A stretch of 64,000 bases of DNA from a virus: positions 1 to 64,000 of the IMG/VR virus record IMGVR_UViG_3300027728_001610, one strand, 5' to 3'. Below the pieces are notes generated by a model that searched no databases, was not told the DNA's origin, and saw nothing but the letters and a program-made list of their open reading frames with translations. A program made the position numbers and the translations under genes. Positions 42,210 to 50,265 of this stretch are shown here, in pieces. Each line of letters starts with the position of its first letter. The stretch's first letter is position 1.

Positions 42210-42923
42210 TTATTTTCTTGGTTTATAACTTGTCATTACAGGTTTTTGACCTTTACCTGATTGAGTATCTTTTTTCTCTGCTCTTCTTTTTTGTTGACAA
42301 GCAGATCTTTTTTGCGAATCAGACATTTTACTAGCAACACCAGCCGCACGACATTTAGGATATGCACCCTTACTTGTATCCGTTCTACCACAAGGGGGGT
42401 GTTTTCCGTCAACTTTACGACAAATGTTAACCCAAGGACCTTTTGGTTGAGAAGATCCCTTAGGCTTCTTCTTTTTACCAAACCAAACCGCCAAGTCTTC
42501 ATTTAATACACCTTTGTCGGCAACCTCAACCCACTCATTAAATGGAACCTTTTCAATATATGGTTCCATTTTTTCTTTAAATGAAGCTTCTCTGCTATTT
42601 TCAAAATATTGGTTAATTATATTCCCATCATTATCACTAAATGTTGAATATGGATTGTGTTTGATATAGTCTTGTATTTTAGCTGCGGTTCTTTCTAATT
42701 CCCGTATTTGACCACTTCTTAAATCCCAACTTTTGTCATAACTATCATATTGAACTAATGGACTTTTATATTTTGAAACTGATTGTGTAAATGGTTTTAA
42801 AGATTCTTCAGACCATGGCCTCAATCCGGGTTGGATGGGTGCAATATAACTTCCTCTACCACCTGAACTATCTCCTGTGGCTTCTTTAATTACTTTTCTA
42901 ATGATTTGATTTAAACGATCCAT
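42210..42923 (-). CDS. DUF5872-like protein with N-terminal IIRKVIKE peptide
   Basis: A protein of 237 residues. The start M-D-R-L-N-Q-I-I-R-K-V-I-K-E-A mirrors the protein at 41132 and ends in I-K-E before Ala, like a prohead-protease site. The C-terminal 75 residues (W-V-N-I-C-R-K-V-D-G-K-H-P-P-C-G-R, Y-P-K-C-R-A-A, S-A-C-Q-Q-K-R-R-A-E-K-K) fit the Cys/basic domain I know as DUF5872 from phages, possibly zinc- and nucleic-acid-binding. A head-packaged DNA-binding protein would fit. ATATTTAT lies 12 bases upstream. Confidence 0.68.
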   Translation of the reverse strand: MDRLNQIIRKVIKEATGDSSGGRGSYIAPIQPGLRPWSEESLKPFTQSVSKYKSPLVQYDSYDKSWDLRSGQIRELERTAAKIQDYIKHNPYSTFSDNDGNIINQYFENSREASFKEKMEPYIEKVPFNEWVEVADKGVLNEDLAVWFGKKKKPKGSSQPKGPWVNICRKVDGKHPPCGRTDTSKGAYPKCRAAGVASKMSDSQKRSACQQKRRAEKKDTQSGKGQKPVMTSYKPRK

Positions 42924-42935
42924 TTTATTATAATT

Positions 42936-42943
42936 ATAAATAT
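42936..42943 (-). promoter_or_regulatory. ATATTTAT motif upstream of the DUF5872-like gene
   Basis: Exact octamer after T-T-A-G, 12 bases before the ATG, in a 34-base divergent gap. Confidence 0.45.
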
Positions 42944-42957
42944 CTAATTAATTACTT

Positions 42958-43167
42958 ATGGAAGAAGAAAATAAAAATTTTGGTAATTTATTTAACACAA
43001 TTGAATTGTTGAATGAAGATCATTTAGAGTTGATATTATCAACAATGGATGATGAACACGCATTATATTATTTAATTGAGGCCGTTAAATCGGCACATAG
43101 AAAAGGTGCTTTTTCTATTGGTGAAACTGAAGTCATCTCAAAATCAATTAGAGTTTTAATAAAATAA
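42958..43167 (+). CDS. Hypothetical protein, 69 residues
   Basis: Divergent from the DUF5872-like gene. It is acidic and helical (L-L-N-E-D-H-L-E-L-I-L-S-T-M-D-D-E-H-A-L-Y-Y-L-I-E-A-V). No motif or family recognised. Its 3' end overlaps an antisense endonuclease remnant. Confidence 0.55.
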   Translation: MEEENKNFGNLFNTIELLNEDHLELILSTMDDEHALYYLIEAVKSAHRKGAFSIGETEVISKSIRVLIK

Positions 43168-43280
43168 TTTATTTGATTTACTAATATTCTCTTTACCCCA
43201 CATAGGTTGTAAATTATCTAATGACCAACATTTTACAAACTCATCATCACCTATTTCTGAAATGGATATAATTTCTACGT
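43156..43280 (-). pseudogene. C-terminal remnant of an HNH endonuclease
   Basis: Read leftward, this stretch codes G-D-D-E-F-V-K-C-W-S-L-D-N-L-Q-P-M-W-G-K-E-N, then I-S-K-S-N-K and a stop. The N-L-Q-P-M-W-x-x-E-N and K-S-N-K motifs are the usual end of HNH endonucleases of the phage/restriction type. No start or catalytic part precedes it; the next sequence is the end of another homing endonuclease in a different frame. It is a fragment left by replacement of one mobile gene by another. Confidence 0.65.
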
Positions 43281-43283
43281 ATA

Positions 43284-44963
43284 TCAACAAAATAATGTAT
43301 ATTTGTATAATCCGCAATTCCATATTCTATCAAAACCTAGTTCCTTAGTTAGTTCAGATTCTGTTTTAGAAAAATCCATGTTAGGATATTTCTTTTTTAG
43401 GTTATTTTTTCCCATAGAAAATTTATGAAATCTTTTATATTTATTAATCTTTGAGTTGTAATAGTAATATGTCGGTTTTACTACTGAAGTTAGTTCAAAT
43501 CCTAATTTTGTATAAAGATTATTATCGGGATTGATTGTCCACCTTCTATCGGCGAAACTAACAACACTTTTTGGATTATATTCTTTAATAAATGTTTTTA
43601 AAATTTTTGATGCTAACCCACTTATTATATAGTCAGGATTAGTGGCGAATCTTGATAATTCAAATTCATCTGTTTGTGATTTGGTCATATTTCTTTTACG
43701 ATTAAAAGTCATTATACCAACCATTATGTTGTTATAAAACGCACCGTAGAAAATATCTGATTTATCATTGCCCTGTATATGAAAATTGGTAAGAAATGAG
43801 TTTTTAAAATTTTTTGTTATTTTTTGAATTTTCACATTTCTCCCACCAATTCTTATACCTTCACTTTTATTCAAAATGTGTTTTATTTTAGTTTTTGTGA
43901 GTTCTTTATTAATTATCCATTCATCTTCATATATATGATATAATTCATACCCCATAATAGAACAATCAATAGTTTTATTAAGATGATATTGTGAGGTTTT
44001 ACCCATTTTCTCGGTGTGATAATACAAACCATTATATTCAAAACAAACTTTTAGTTCTGGAATTACTATATCAATTTCTTTACCATTCAGTATTTTCCTA
44101 TCCTTTCCTTTGACTACCCCAAACCCCAAACTTTCCAAAAACTCTTTTATTTCTATTTCACCCTTTGATGTCCAAGTAGGTTCTAAATATTGATTTAATA
44201 TTTTTGTTGAGTCACTTAATTTTTTTGACGTAGATTTTGATACGATTTTTGAGTTTGGGTAATTTAGTTTATATTCTTCAATACTGATATTATGTAAATT
44301 TTTAAGGTGAGTATTAGTAATGGATTTCATTTTTTCACCACACAACACACATGTTACAAAATTTTCTTTATTATCTAATAACTCTTTTTTTATAATTTTT
44401 TTATGATGTATTTTTTCAGTCGGAAAATTACTTAGATAATCGTCAATTGTTATATTATGAATATTATTTACGTGTTGCTCAAAACATCCAGTTTTATTTT
44501 TAATATCAGTTGTTTCCCATTCACATAAAGAACATTTACGAGTTATTTTTTTTTCTTGTGGGATTATATCAAAGTATTCTTCATACCACTTCTTACCGTT
44601 TTCTATTTCATATTTTTTTCTTTGGTAATTATTTTGAGGAATATTAATATCTCCGTAATTTTCTAATATATGTTTTGTTAATTTACCCGATAAATTATTA
44701 GGATCATTTATCTTGATGTTTGTTTTCTTACAAATGGCAACATAACTACAATTTTCAGATTCGTATTTTTTTGTTTTTACAATTTTTAAATTTACATTAT
44801 TTTTGATTTGACCACCTTTCGGTTTAATTTCTATATTATTTTCCTTTAATATGGAACTTATCTTTTTATGTCCTACTTTAAAATGTTTTGCAATTTGGTG
44901 TGTTCCGACCCCACCATCTTGATACATTTTAATCACATCATCTATGTAAATTTGATTCTTCAT
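43284..44963 (-). CDS. Large homing endonuclease (VSR-like nuclease plus zinc fingers)
   Basis: A protein of 559 residues. An HTH start (G-V-G-T-H-Q-I-A-K-H-F-K-V-G-H-K-K-I) and two zinc-finger-like units (C-S-L-C-E-W ... H-V-N-N-I-H; C-V-L-C-G-E-K ... H-L-K-N-L-H, MucR-like) come first. The nuclease core follows at about 285-350: E-I-D-I-V-I-P-E-L-K-V-C-F-E-Y-N-G-L-Y-Y-H. The C-terminal 180 residues (G-A-F-Y-N-N-I-M-V-G-I-M-T-F, S-R-F-A, S-F-A-D-R-R-W) match the extension common in phage homing nucleases. It is inserted just beyond the capsid gene. Confidence 0.8.
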   Translation of the reverse strand: MKNQIYIDDVIKMYQDGGVGTHQIAKHFKVGHKKISSILKENNIEIKPKGGQIKNNVNLKIVKTKKYESENCSYVAICKKTNIKINDPNNLSGKLTKHILENYGDINIPQNNYQRKKYEIENGKKWYEEYFDIIPQEKKITRKCSLCEWETTDIKNKTGCFEQHVNNIHNITIDDYLSNFPTEKIHHKKIIKKELLDNKENFVTCVLCGEKMKSITNTHLKNLHNISIEEYKLNYPNSKIVSKSTSKKLSDSTKILNQYLEPTWTSKGEIEIKEFLESLGFGVVKGKDRKILNGKEIDIVIPELKVCFEYNGLYYHTEKMGKTSQYHLNKTIDCSIMGYELYHIYEDEWIINKELTKTKIKHILNKSEGIRIGGRNVKIQKITKNFKNSFLTNFHIQGNDKSDIFYGAFYNNIMVGIMTFNRKRNMTKSQTDEFELSRFATNPDYIISGLASKILKTFIKEYNPKSVVSFADRRWTINPDNNLYTKLGFELTSVVKPTYYYYNSKINKYKRFHKFSMGKNNLKKKYPNMDFSKTESELTKELGFDRIWNCGLYKYTLFC

Positions 44964-44968
44964 ATACT

Positions 44969-44976
44969 ATAAATAT
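44969..44976 (-). promoter_or_regulatory. ATATTTAT motif upstream of the large homing endonuclease
   Basis: Exact octamer 5 bases before the ATG. Confidence 0.4.
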
Positions 44977-45018
44977 ATGATGAATTAATTTATAGTCCAT
45001 TTAATTTTCTACCATAAA

Positions 45019-45048
45019 TAAAAAAAGGGGTAATTTTCATTACCCCTT
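45019..45048 (-). terminator. Terminator after the major capsid gene
   Basis: AAGGGGTAA (45025-45033) pairs with TTACCCCTT (45040-45048) around a six-base loop. The A-run on the plus strand becomes a U-tract for leftward transcripts, so it ends the head operon. Confidence 0.88.
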
Positions 45049-45070
45049 GTATTTTTAAGATATATTAAGA

Positions 45071-46984
45071 TTATCTCAATTCTCTTAAGTCGAATGTTCT
45101 AACACCATCTACGGTAATTCTTCCGTAGAAACGGTTATTTACCATCTTTTTCGCGTATCTGGTCATAATACCTTTGATTGGCGTAAAGTTGAATGGGTTA
45201 TACATTGTAGGTGTTAATTGTAGAGGAACATACGGTGCGTAAATGTAACCTGTGTCTAACAATGATGTTCCTTTGTGTCCGATCAAAACTTGGTTTGGTG
45301 GGAAGTAAGGGTCACGGTAAACTTGGTAACGACCTGATAATGTTCCAACTCTTTCAATACCCATGTTGTATTGGTCTTGATCTGGAGCTGCGTTAGATAC
45401 GTGGAAGTACTCTAAGTCATCAAAGATTGCAGAAACCTCAGAAGAAACAACGATCCAGTTAGCACCACCTCTCAAAGTAGATTTGTGGATTTGTGCTGAC
45501 AATTGGTTAATCGCTGTAATCAAAGTTTGGTTCCAGTCTTTTTGAGTGTAAGATGTAGTAGCGTTAATTCTTCTCCATCCGTTGTAGTCCCAACGTAATT
45601 GCCATGCTGCACCTTTACGTAAGTCACGAAGGATCTCACGGTCAATCTCAGCTGCTACTTGTTCTGACAACAATGCTGTCAATTCAGCTTCAGCGTCGAT
45701 GTTATGGAATGCAGCAACGTCTTGTGCTAATTCAGGAGACCATTGTGCTCTTAGTTTTCTTTCTGTAACAGATACAGTTACTGACTCAAGGTCAAAAGAA
45801 ACCTCACCAATTTGGTCTTCAAATTCCATCTCAGCATATCTTCTATACCAAGCTAAAAATGAACCACCTGATGTTCCTGAATAGATAGTAGTTCCTGTGT
45901 AACCATCTAATGATGTTGCGTCACAATCAGCACATACTGGACAAGATAAATCTACTTCTAAATAGATACAACCATCTTGAGAACAAATGTTGTTGTAGTT
46001 TCCACCGTCACCAGTGTTTGTACCTGTCGCATTACCTGAGTTACCAAATACAGTTGCCGTGTTAGTACTTGTAGGTGTTACAATACCTTGACCATAGATT
46101 TGTGTAACAACTCTAAATAATAGAGGAACAAATACGCTTTGACCATTATAAGTACTTGTAAATACATTACAAGGTGTAGTTTCTGCAGAAATTGCTGATG
46201 TACCATAAATTCTTAAATCAGAAAGGAAAGATTCTGTATCCATTTCATTTCCATCAGGACCGATAAGTTTTCCAGTACCTGCGTTAGCAAAACCACAAAG
46301 TTTCATGATAACTTTTCTTGTGTTTCCTGAGTACGATGTTAAAGGTGCATTAACTAAGCTACTACCAGCCCATACTTGTACAGTTGTGTTTGCTGTAACT
46401 GCAGTCCATTTACCTTTAGAGTAGTCAAACAACCCTGGAGGATCTAAAGATGCCTCATTTCCTTCATAGAACAAGTCATACAAGTCTTTTTTGTATGAAT
46501 ATGGTCCTGATGGTGGATAACCAGCACCTACATCTGTCGGTCCATTAGGAGATCCAATTGGTGCGTAGTGCTCACCACCCGCTGATCCGTTATTTGGTGT
46601 TGAGTTAGGATAAAGATTTGCATATTCTGAAGATGCGTTTGAATATCCTTGGATTCTTGGTACAAAGAAGAACAATTTACCAATTGGTAAGTTCATTGCT
46701 TGTACAGATACGATGTCGTTAGCCAACAATTTAGAGAATACACGTCTCACGATTGGGAAAACAACTGTTTCAAATGCTCCGTTAGAAGAACCATCTGAAG
46801 TTGCTTCGTTAATCAAGAAAGATGCTTGGTTCTCATATAATTGAGCTACGTTTTCTTTTAGGTGGCCTTTAAGACCTTCAAGGAACCCTAATCTGTCCCA
46901 TTTGTTAATAGTGTCTTCTTTGATAACTTTAAGGTGTTTTAACCCGATGTTACCTACAAGACCTGATTCTAATAATGCTCCCAT
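45071..46984 (-). CDS. gp23: Major capsid protein, T4 gp23-like
   Basis: A protein of 637 residues. The N-terminal 60 residues form a charged helical propeptide ending S-F-L-I-N-E/A-T-S-D-G, matching the I/L-x-E cleavage rule of T4 prohead protease; cleavage after Glu60 would parallel T4 gp23 (after Glu65). The conserved region F-P-I-V-R-R-V-F-S-K-L-L-A-N-D-I-V-S-V-Q-A-M follows. A long insertion around 300-370 is Thr/Asn/Gly-rich with C-P-V-C-A-D-C. The C-terminal half has the expected R-Y-A-K-K-M-V-N end region. It is last in the head operon and followed by a strong terminator. Confidence 0.93.
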   Translation of the reverse strand: MGALLESGLVGNIGLKHLKVIKEDTINKWDRLGFLEGLKGHLKENVAQLYENQASFLINEATSDGSSNGAFETVVFPIVRRVFSKLLANDIVSVQAMNLPIGKLFFFVPRIQGYSNASSEYANLYPNSTPNNGSAGGEHYAPIGSPNGPTDVGAGYPPSGPYSYKKDLYDLFYEGNEASLDPPGLFDYSKGKWTAVTANTTVQVWAGSSLVNAPLTSYSGNTRKVIMKLCGFANAGTGKLIGPDGNEMDTESFLSDLRIYGTSAISAETTPCNVFTSTYNGQSVFVPLLFRVVTQIYGQGIVTPTSTNTATVFGNSGNATGTNTGDGGNYNNICSQDGCIYLEVDLSCPVCADCDATSLDGYTGTTIYSGTSGGSFLAWYRRYAEMEFEDQIGEVSFDLESVTVSVTERKLRAQWSPELAQDVAAFHNIDAEAELTALLSEQVAAEIDREILRDLRKGAAWQLRWDYNGWRRINATTSYTQKDWNQTLITAINQLSAQIHKSTLRGGANWIVVSSEVSAIFDDLEYFHVSNAAPDQDQYNMGIERVGTLSGRYQVYRDPYFPPNQVLIGHKGTSLLDTGYIYAPYVPLQLTPTMYNPFNFTPIKGIMTRYAKKMVNNRFYGRITVDGVRTFDLRELR

Positions 46985-47010
46985 TTTTTTTGGTTTTTAT
47001 TATTTATTGT

Positions 47011-48429
47011 TTATTTTATTTTTGTCATCAAATCCTTCATTCTTAAAAATTGTGGATTTTCATACGTTTTTGATTCAATTAAATTAGATGATGAACCTGT
47101 TGATACAGATTTATTCACAGTTCTTTCAATTGATTCGTTTATTGAGTTTTCTTTACTTACACCATTTCCTAATTCATTTTTAATGGCTTTGTATAGATTT
47201 TTCGATTCTTTCAAAGATTCAACATTATCAAATCTTCTTAAGATGTTTATTTTTTCTTGTTTTGTGGTTGAATGTTCAGTAAATAATCTTGTAGAGTAAG
47301 CCAAGTTAGAATTAAAAACAGCAACTTCATTTAACTTTGTTCTAAACACATCAAGAGCTTTTCTGTATTCTTCGTTTTTCTCTCTCAATGAGTTTACTTC
47401 AGTAGATTCAGAAATTTTAAATGGATTGTATTCATAATTTCTGTTGTTTGTTCTTGCTTTTCTTAAACCTCTACTATTATTTTTAGATCCATTACCATAA
47501 GTTCTTGAAGCTTCTTTCGTCTCAACTTTTTTCATAGATCCTTTTTCCATATTCATACCTTCTTTATATTCAAATTTGGCTTTTCCTGTTCCCATGGCTT
47601 TAGTTCCTTTTCCAAAAGCTTCTTTTCTTTTGGTATTGAAACCTCCGTTCATGTTAGGTTTTTTATCGTAATTGAATTTAGGACCTTTTCCGATTCCAAC
47701 ACCTTTTTCTTTAATGGCTTTTTTAACGGATTCCATAACTGAGTCAAAATTTTCGTAATCCATTTCCATCATTTCCATGTCATCCATTTCCATCATTTCC
47801 ATGTCATCCATTTCCATCATTTCCATGTCATCCATTTCCATCATTTCCATGTCATCCATTTCCATCATGTCATCTTCTTCGTCCATTTCAATTTCATACA
47901 TAGTTTCCATGTATTCGTCTTCAATGTCATCTTCTTCGTCCATTTCAATTTCATACATAGTTTCCGTGTCTTCTTCAGATTCACCTAATTGGATCATGTA
48001 TTCGTTATCACCGTCAGTAAGATGAATATTTTCACCTTCTTTTTTCACAACGATTCCGTCTTCATCACCCATTGCTTTGAATACTCTTAAAACTTCTTCG
48101 TCTGACGCTCCCGTCATGTCAATAGTTTCTTCATCATCGATTTCAGTTTCGTCGTCCATTTCAGTTTCGTCATCAATTTCAGTTTCGTCATCAATTTCAG
48201 TTTCGTCATCAATTTCAGTTTCGTCATCAATTTCAGTTTCGTCATCAATTGACAGTTCTTCATCCTCAATCTCTTCTTCATCTTGTTCTCTAAGAGATTC
48301 TTTTACTAGTTGTCTGATTTCTTCACTCATTGTAGATTGAAGTATTCCTTTTGCATTTTCTTGTAGAGTCTCCTCCAAATTCTTGATTTGAAAAAGAGCG
48401 TCTGCTACTACATTTTTGTTATTTGTCAT
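47011..48429 (-). CDS. gp22: Prohead scaffold (core) protein, T4 gp22-like
   Basis: A protein of 472 residues placed between protease and capsid genes as in T4. It has a helical start, then two acidic tandem repeats (D-E-T-E-I-D units about 63-100; E-M-D-D-M-E-M-M units about 185-225), a basic Gly/Lys-rich centre, and a helical C-terminus (L-R-E-K-N-E-E-Y-R-K-A-L-D-V-F-R-T-K-L-N-E-V) typical of gp22 ends. It is longer than T4 gp22 (269) because of the repeats. It is expected to form the internal core and be degraded by the protease during maturation. Confidence 0.85.
   Translation of the reverse strand: MTNNKNVVADALFQIKNLEETLQENAKGILQSTMSEEIRQLVKESLREQDEEEIEDEELSIDDETEIDDETEIDDETEIDDETEIDDETEMDDETEIDDEETIDMTGASDEEVLRVFKAMGDEDGIVVKKEGENIHLTDGDNEYMIQLGESEEDTETMYEIEMDEEDDIEDEYMETMYEIEMDEEDDMMEMDDMEMMEMDDMEMMEMDDMEMMEMDDMEMMEMDYENFDSVMESVKKAIKEKGVGIGKGPKFNYDKKPNMNGGFNTKRKEAFGKGTKAMGTGKAKFEYKEGMNMEKGSMKKVETKEASRTYGNGSKNNSRGLRKARTNNRNYEYNPFKISESTEVNSLREKNEEYRKALDVFRTKLNEVAVFNSNLAYSTRLFTEHSTTKQEKINILRRFDNVESLKESKNLYKAIKNELGNGVSKENSINESIERTVNKSVSTGSSSNLIESKTYENPQFLRMKDLMTKIK
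47765..47870 (-). repeat. 24-base tandem repeat in the scaffold gene
   Basis: About four copies of a 24-base unit coding the Met/Asp/Glu octapeptide M-E-M-M-E-M-D-D. The copies are nearly identical at DNA level, so copy number may vary. Confidence 0.85.
48135..48250 (-). repeat. 18-base tandem repeat in the scaffold gene
   Basis: Six or so copies of an 18-base unit coding D-E-T-E-I-D, almost identical, upstream in the same gene as the 24-base repeat. Confidence 0.85.
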
Positions 48430-48452
48430 ACTTTTTATAAAATATTTTTCTA

Positions 48453-48460
48453 ATAAATAT
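48453..48460 (-). promoter_or_regulatory. ATATTTAT motif upstream of the scaffold gene
   Basis: Exact octamer followed by T-A-G-A-A-A, 23 bases before the ATG and downstream of the terminator at 48504. It could restart transcription for scaffold and capsid genes. Confidence 0.45.
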
Positions 48461-48503
48461 CATCAAAAAGTAAAAAAATTGTTTTTTTGATATAATAAAA
48501 CAA

Positions 48504-48540
48504 AAAAAAGGGGAAAAGACTATTGTCCCTCCCCCTTTTT
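48504..48540 (-). terminator. Terminator between the DUF4494-like and scaffold genes
   Basis: AAAAAGGGG (48505-48513) pairs with CCCCTTTTT (48532-48540). The 18-base loop can form an inner stem. The A-run gives a leftward U-tract. Confidence 0.75.
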
Positions 48541-48559
48541 AAACTAAATTAATTGATTA

Positions 48560-48772
48560 TTATCCTTCAATAACCTCATCAATTTTACTTTCACTAATTG
48601 AAGTGATTCTCCAATCCATAGTGTAATTTTCATAAACTTTGGTTACTTTGGCCTCAACATCTGTGGGTGAAAACCCTTTAACCAATTTTTCTTCTCTCAT
48701 TTTTTTAACTTTTCCAGTTTCAGTGTCAACCATATCGGTTGTGATCTTTGCGATAAAATATTTTTCGTCCAT
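48560..48772 (-). CDS. DUF4494-like small protein
   Basis: A protein of 70 residues: F-I-A-K-I-T-T-D-M-V-D-T-E-T-G-K, then E-E-K-L-V-K-G-F-S-P-T-D-V-E-A-K-V, then W-R-I-T-S-I-S-E-S-K-I-D-E-V. This order resembles DUF4494, a small family common in Bacteroides and related phages. It sits six bases after the prohead protease gene, where T4-like phages often place small core proteins. Function unknown. Confidence 0.65.
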   Translation of the reverse strand: MDEKYFIAKITTDMVDTETGKVKKMREEKLVKGFSPTDVEAKVTKVYENYTMDWRITSISESKIDEVIEG

Positions 48773-48778
48773 AATTAA

Positions 48779-49507
48779 TTATTTATTCAAATAATCGGAT
48801 AATCTATTCATTAAGTCAAGTGATTTATTACCGTTTTCACCAACATGTCTTTCGGCGTTCATTTTTTTCTCCTCATCTAAGTTCTCTTCAAATTTAGATC
48901 TATCATCTTTATCTGTGAATAAATAAGCTCCTGGCGTTGATGGAGATGACACTAGGTCAAAACAAATTAATTCAAAATCATCTTGGACTTCATTTTGTTC
49001 TCCCACTTTTTTAAGTGATCCCACACCACGAGAAGAAATACCTAATGTCACACCTTGTCTTAAGTAGTTTGCTGCTAAATCACCTTTGGTTGAAACAATT
49101 CCTCTTTCGTGAAACCCTGGACTTGTAAGTAATTTTAATTTACCTAAAAGTACTGGACCTTCCCACCAAATGTCGGTAATTGCGTGTGATACTCTATCTA
49201 AGTCAATTAATGATGATTCAGGGTGATTTAACTCAGATAGAGCCGTTCCTTTTTGAATCATTTTTTTATAATTTTCAGATTCACGCTTTAATATCTTTTC
49301 AGGATAAATCCTTCCGTTTCTATTTGGGGTGTTGTATTTTTGAAGAACAGCATAGAACTCAAATGGTTTTGAGTGATCTAACATATCACGATTTTCTCTA
49401 ATCATTGATAAGTTTCTTCTATCATTTGGATCAATGTATCCCGAGTCATACTCAACAAGGATCCCCTTTCCTGAATCTCTTGGTCCTAATATTTTTAAAT
49501 TTTCCAT
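48779..49507 (-). CDS. gp21: Prohead core protease, T4 gp21-like (family S77)
   Basis: A protein of 242 residues. The catalytic landmarks of S77 proteases are visible: His95 in S-E-L-N-H-P-E-S and Ser158/159 in T-L-G-I-S-S-R-G-V-G-S. R-V-S-H-A-I-T-D-I-W-W follows the His motif as in other gp21 proteins. It cleaves scaffold, capsid and internal proteins at I/L-x-E sites before DNA packaging. Position between portal and scaffold is as in T4. ATATTTAT lies 15 bases upstream. Confidence 0.92.
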   Translation of the reverse strand: MENLKILGPRDSGKGILVEYDSGYIDPNDRRNLSMIRENRDMLDHSKPFEFYAVLQKYNTPNRNGRIYPEKILKRESENYKKMIQKGTALSELNHPESSLIDLDRVSHAITDIWWEGPVLLGKLKLLTSPGFHERGIVSTKGDLAANYLRQGVTLGISSRGVGSLKKVGEQNEVQDDFELICFDLVSSPSTPGAYLFTDKDDRSKFEENLDEEKKMNAERHVGENGNKSLDLMNRLSDYLNK

Positions 49508-49522
49508 TAAGTATTTTTATAT

Positions 49523-49530
49523 ATAAATAT
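49523..49530 (-). promoter_or_regulatory. ATATTTAT motif upstream of the prohead protease
   Basis: Exact octamer overlapping the last base of the preceding gene, 15 bases before the ATG. Confidence 0.45.
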
Positions 49531-49997
49531 TAAATAGTTTCGGTTTCTTTTTTTATGGGTTTAATATTTCCATTTTTAGTTAAAAAACATTTGAAATATT
49601 TGTTCTTGTTTAAAACATCCCCATACACGCTTTTGATTAGATTTTTTACATGTTTTTTTAATTTTGGTGATTTAAAATCCATAGGTTCTAATAAGAATAA
49701 ATTTATTTCTAAATTCATAAATGATTTTTTATTTAGTTGGATCCCGCTTGTTCTTAAATCAAGATCAACAATAAATTTGGTGTCAAAAACGGTTTTATTG
49801 ATATTATCCAAAACCGTGTGTTTAACCGATCTTGACATGTTTAATACAACTCGGTTCCAATTTTCTAAGTCTTCTTTTGGTTCAACCCACGTTTGTATAT
49901 TTATAAAAATTGATTTTAAGTTTTGGGAGTCTATTGTCCCATAATGTGATTTAAATGTCCGATACCCTGTTAATTTGGCAGTTTTTCCTTTTTTCAT
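49530..49997 (-). CDS. Hypothetical protein between portal and protease
   Basis: A protein of 155 residues with a basic start (K-K-G-K-T-A-K-L-T-G-Y-R-T-F) and mixed alpha/beta body: F-I-N-I-Q-T-W-V-E-P, F-I-V-D-L-D-L-R-T-S-G-I, L-E-I-N-L-F-L-L-E-P. It ends with another basic stretch. It is not recognised as gp67 or gp68 of T4, although the position is similar. Confidence 0.6.
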   Translation of the reverse strand: MKKGKTAKLTGYRTFKSHYGTIDSQNLKSIFINIQTWVEPKEDLENWNRVVLNMSRSVKHTVLDNINKTVFDTKFIVDLDLRTSGIQLNKKSFMNLEINLFLLEPMDFKSPKLKKHVKNLIKSVYGDVLNKNKYFKCFLTKNGNIKPIKKETETI

Positions 49998-50050
49998 ATA
50001 TTTTTTTCATACGCTAATTGTTTATTTTGTTATAATTGTAATCAATTATT

Positions 50051-50058
50051 ATATTTAT
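50051..50058 (+). promoter_or_regulatory. ATATTTAT motif upstream of the bS21 gene
   Basis: Exact octamer in the rightward direction, 18 bases before the bS21 ATG, opposite to all surrounding head genes. Confidence 0.45.
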
Positions 50059-50076
50059 ATCAACAAAGATGAAATT

Positions 50077-50265
50077 ATGTTAATTGTGGAGGTAAAAAAT
50101 GGTAATATTGAAAAAGCTTTAAAAAACTTAAAAGGTAAAGTAATTAAAACAAAACAAAGCTCAATTCTTTTTGATAAAAAAGAATTTGTAAAACCATCAG
50201 TAATTAAAAGAGACGAAACTAAAAAAGCGATCTACATTCAAAAATTAAAATCTAAAAAAGATTAA
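50077..50265 (+). CDS. rpsU: Ribosomal protein bS21, flavobacterial type
   Basis: A protein of 62 residues from the ATG at 50077. It matches bS21 throughout: L-I-V-E-V-K-N-G-N-I-E-K-A-L-K-N-L-K, then E-F-V-K-P-S-V-I-K-R-D, then K-K-A-I-Y-I-Q-K-L. The K-P-S-V and A-x-Y-I-Q signature is that of Bacteroidota bS21 rather than the proteobacterial form. In Flavobacterium johnsoniae ribosomes, bS21 with bS6 and bS18 holds the anti-Shine-Dalgarno tail, and a C-terminal Tyr takes part; Tyr53 here is equivalent. It lies alone on the plus strand inside the head operon, overlapping the next gene by four bases. A phage copy could replace host bS21 and bias initiation. Confidence 0.9.
   Translation: MLIVEVKNGNIEKALKNLKGKVIKTKQSSILFDKKEFVKPSVIKRDETKKAIYIQKLKSKKD

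Noticed and set aside
50085-50105. GGAGG followed by an ATG inside the bS21 gene as a Shine-Dalgarno-driven start
   Set aside because: The GGAGG falls within the codons for Val-Glu-Val, and the following ATG opens a frame of only seven codons.
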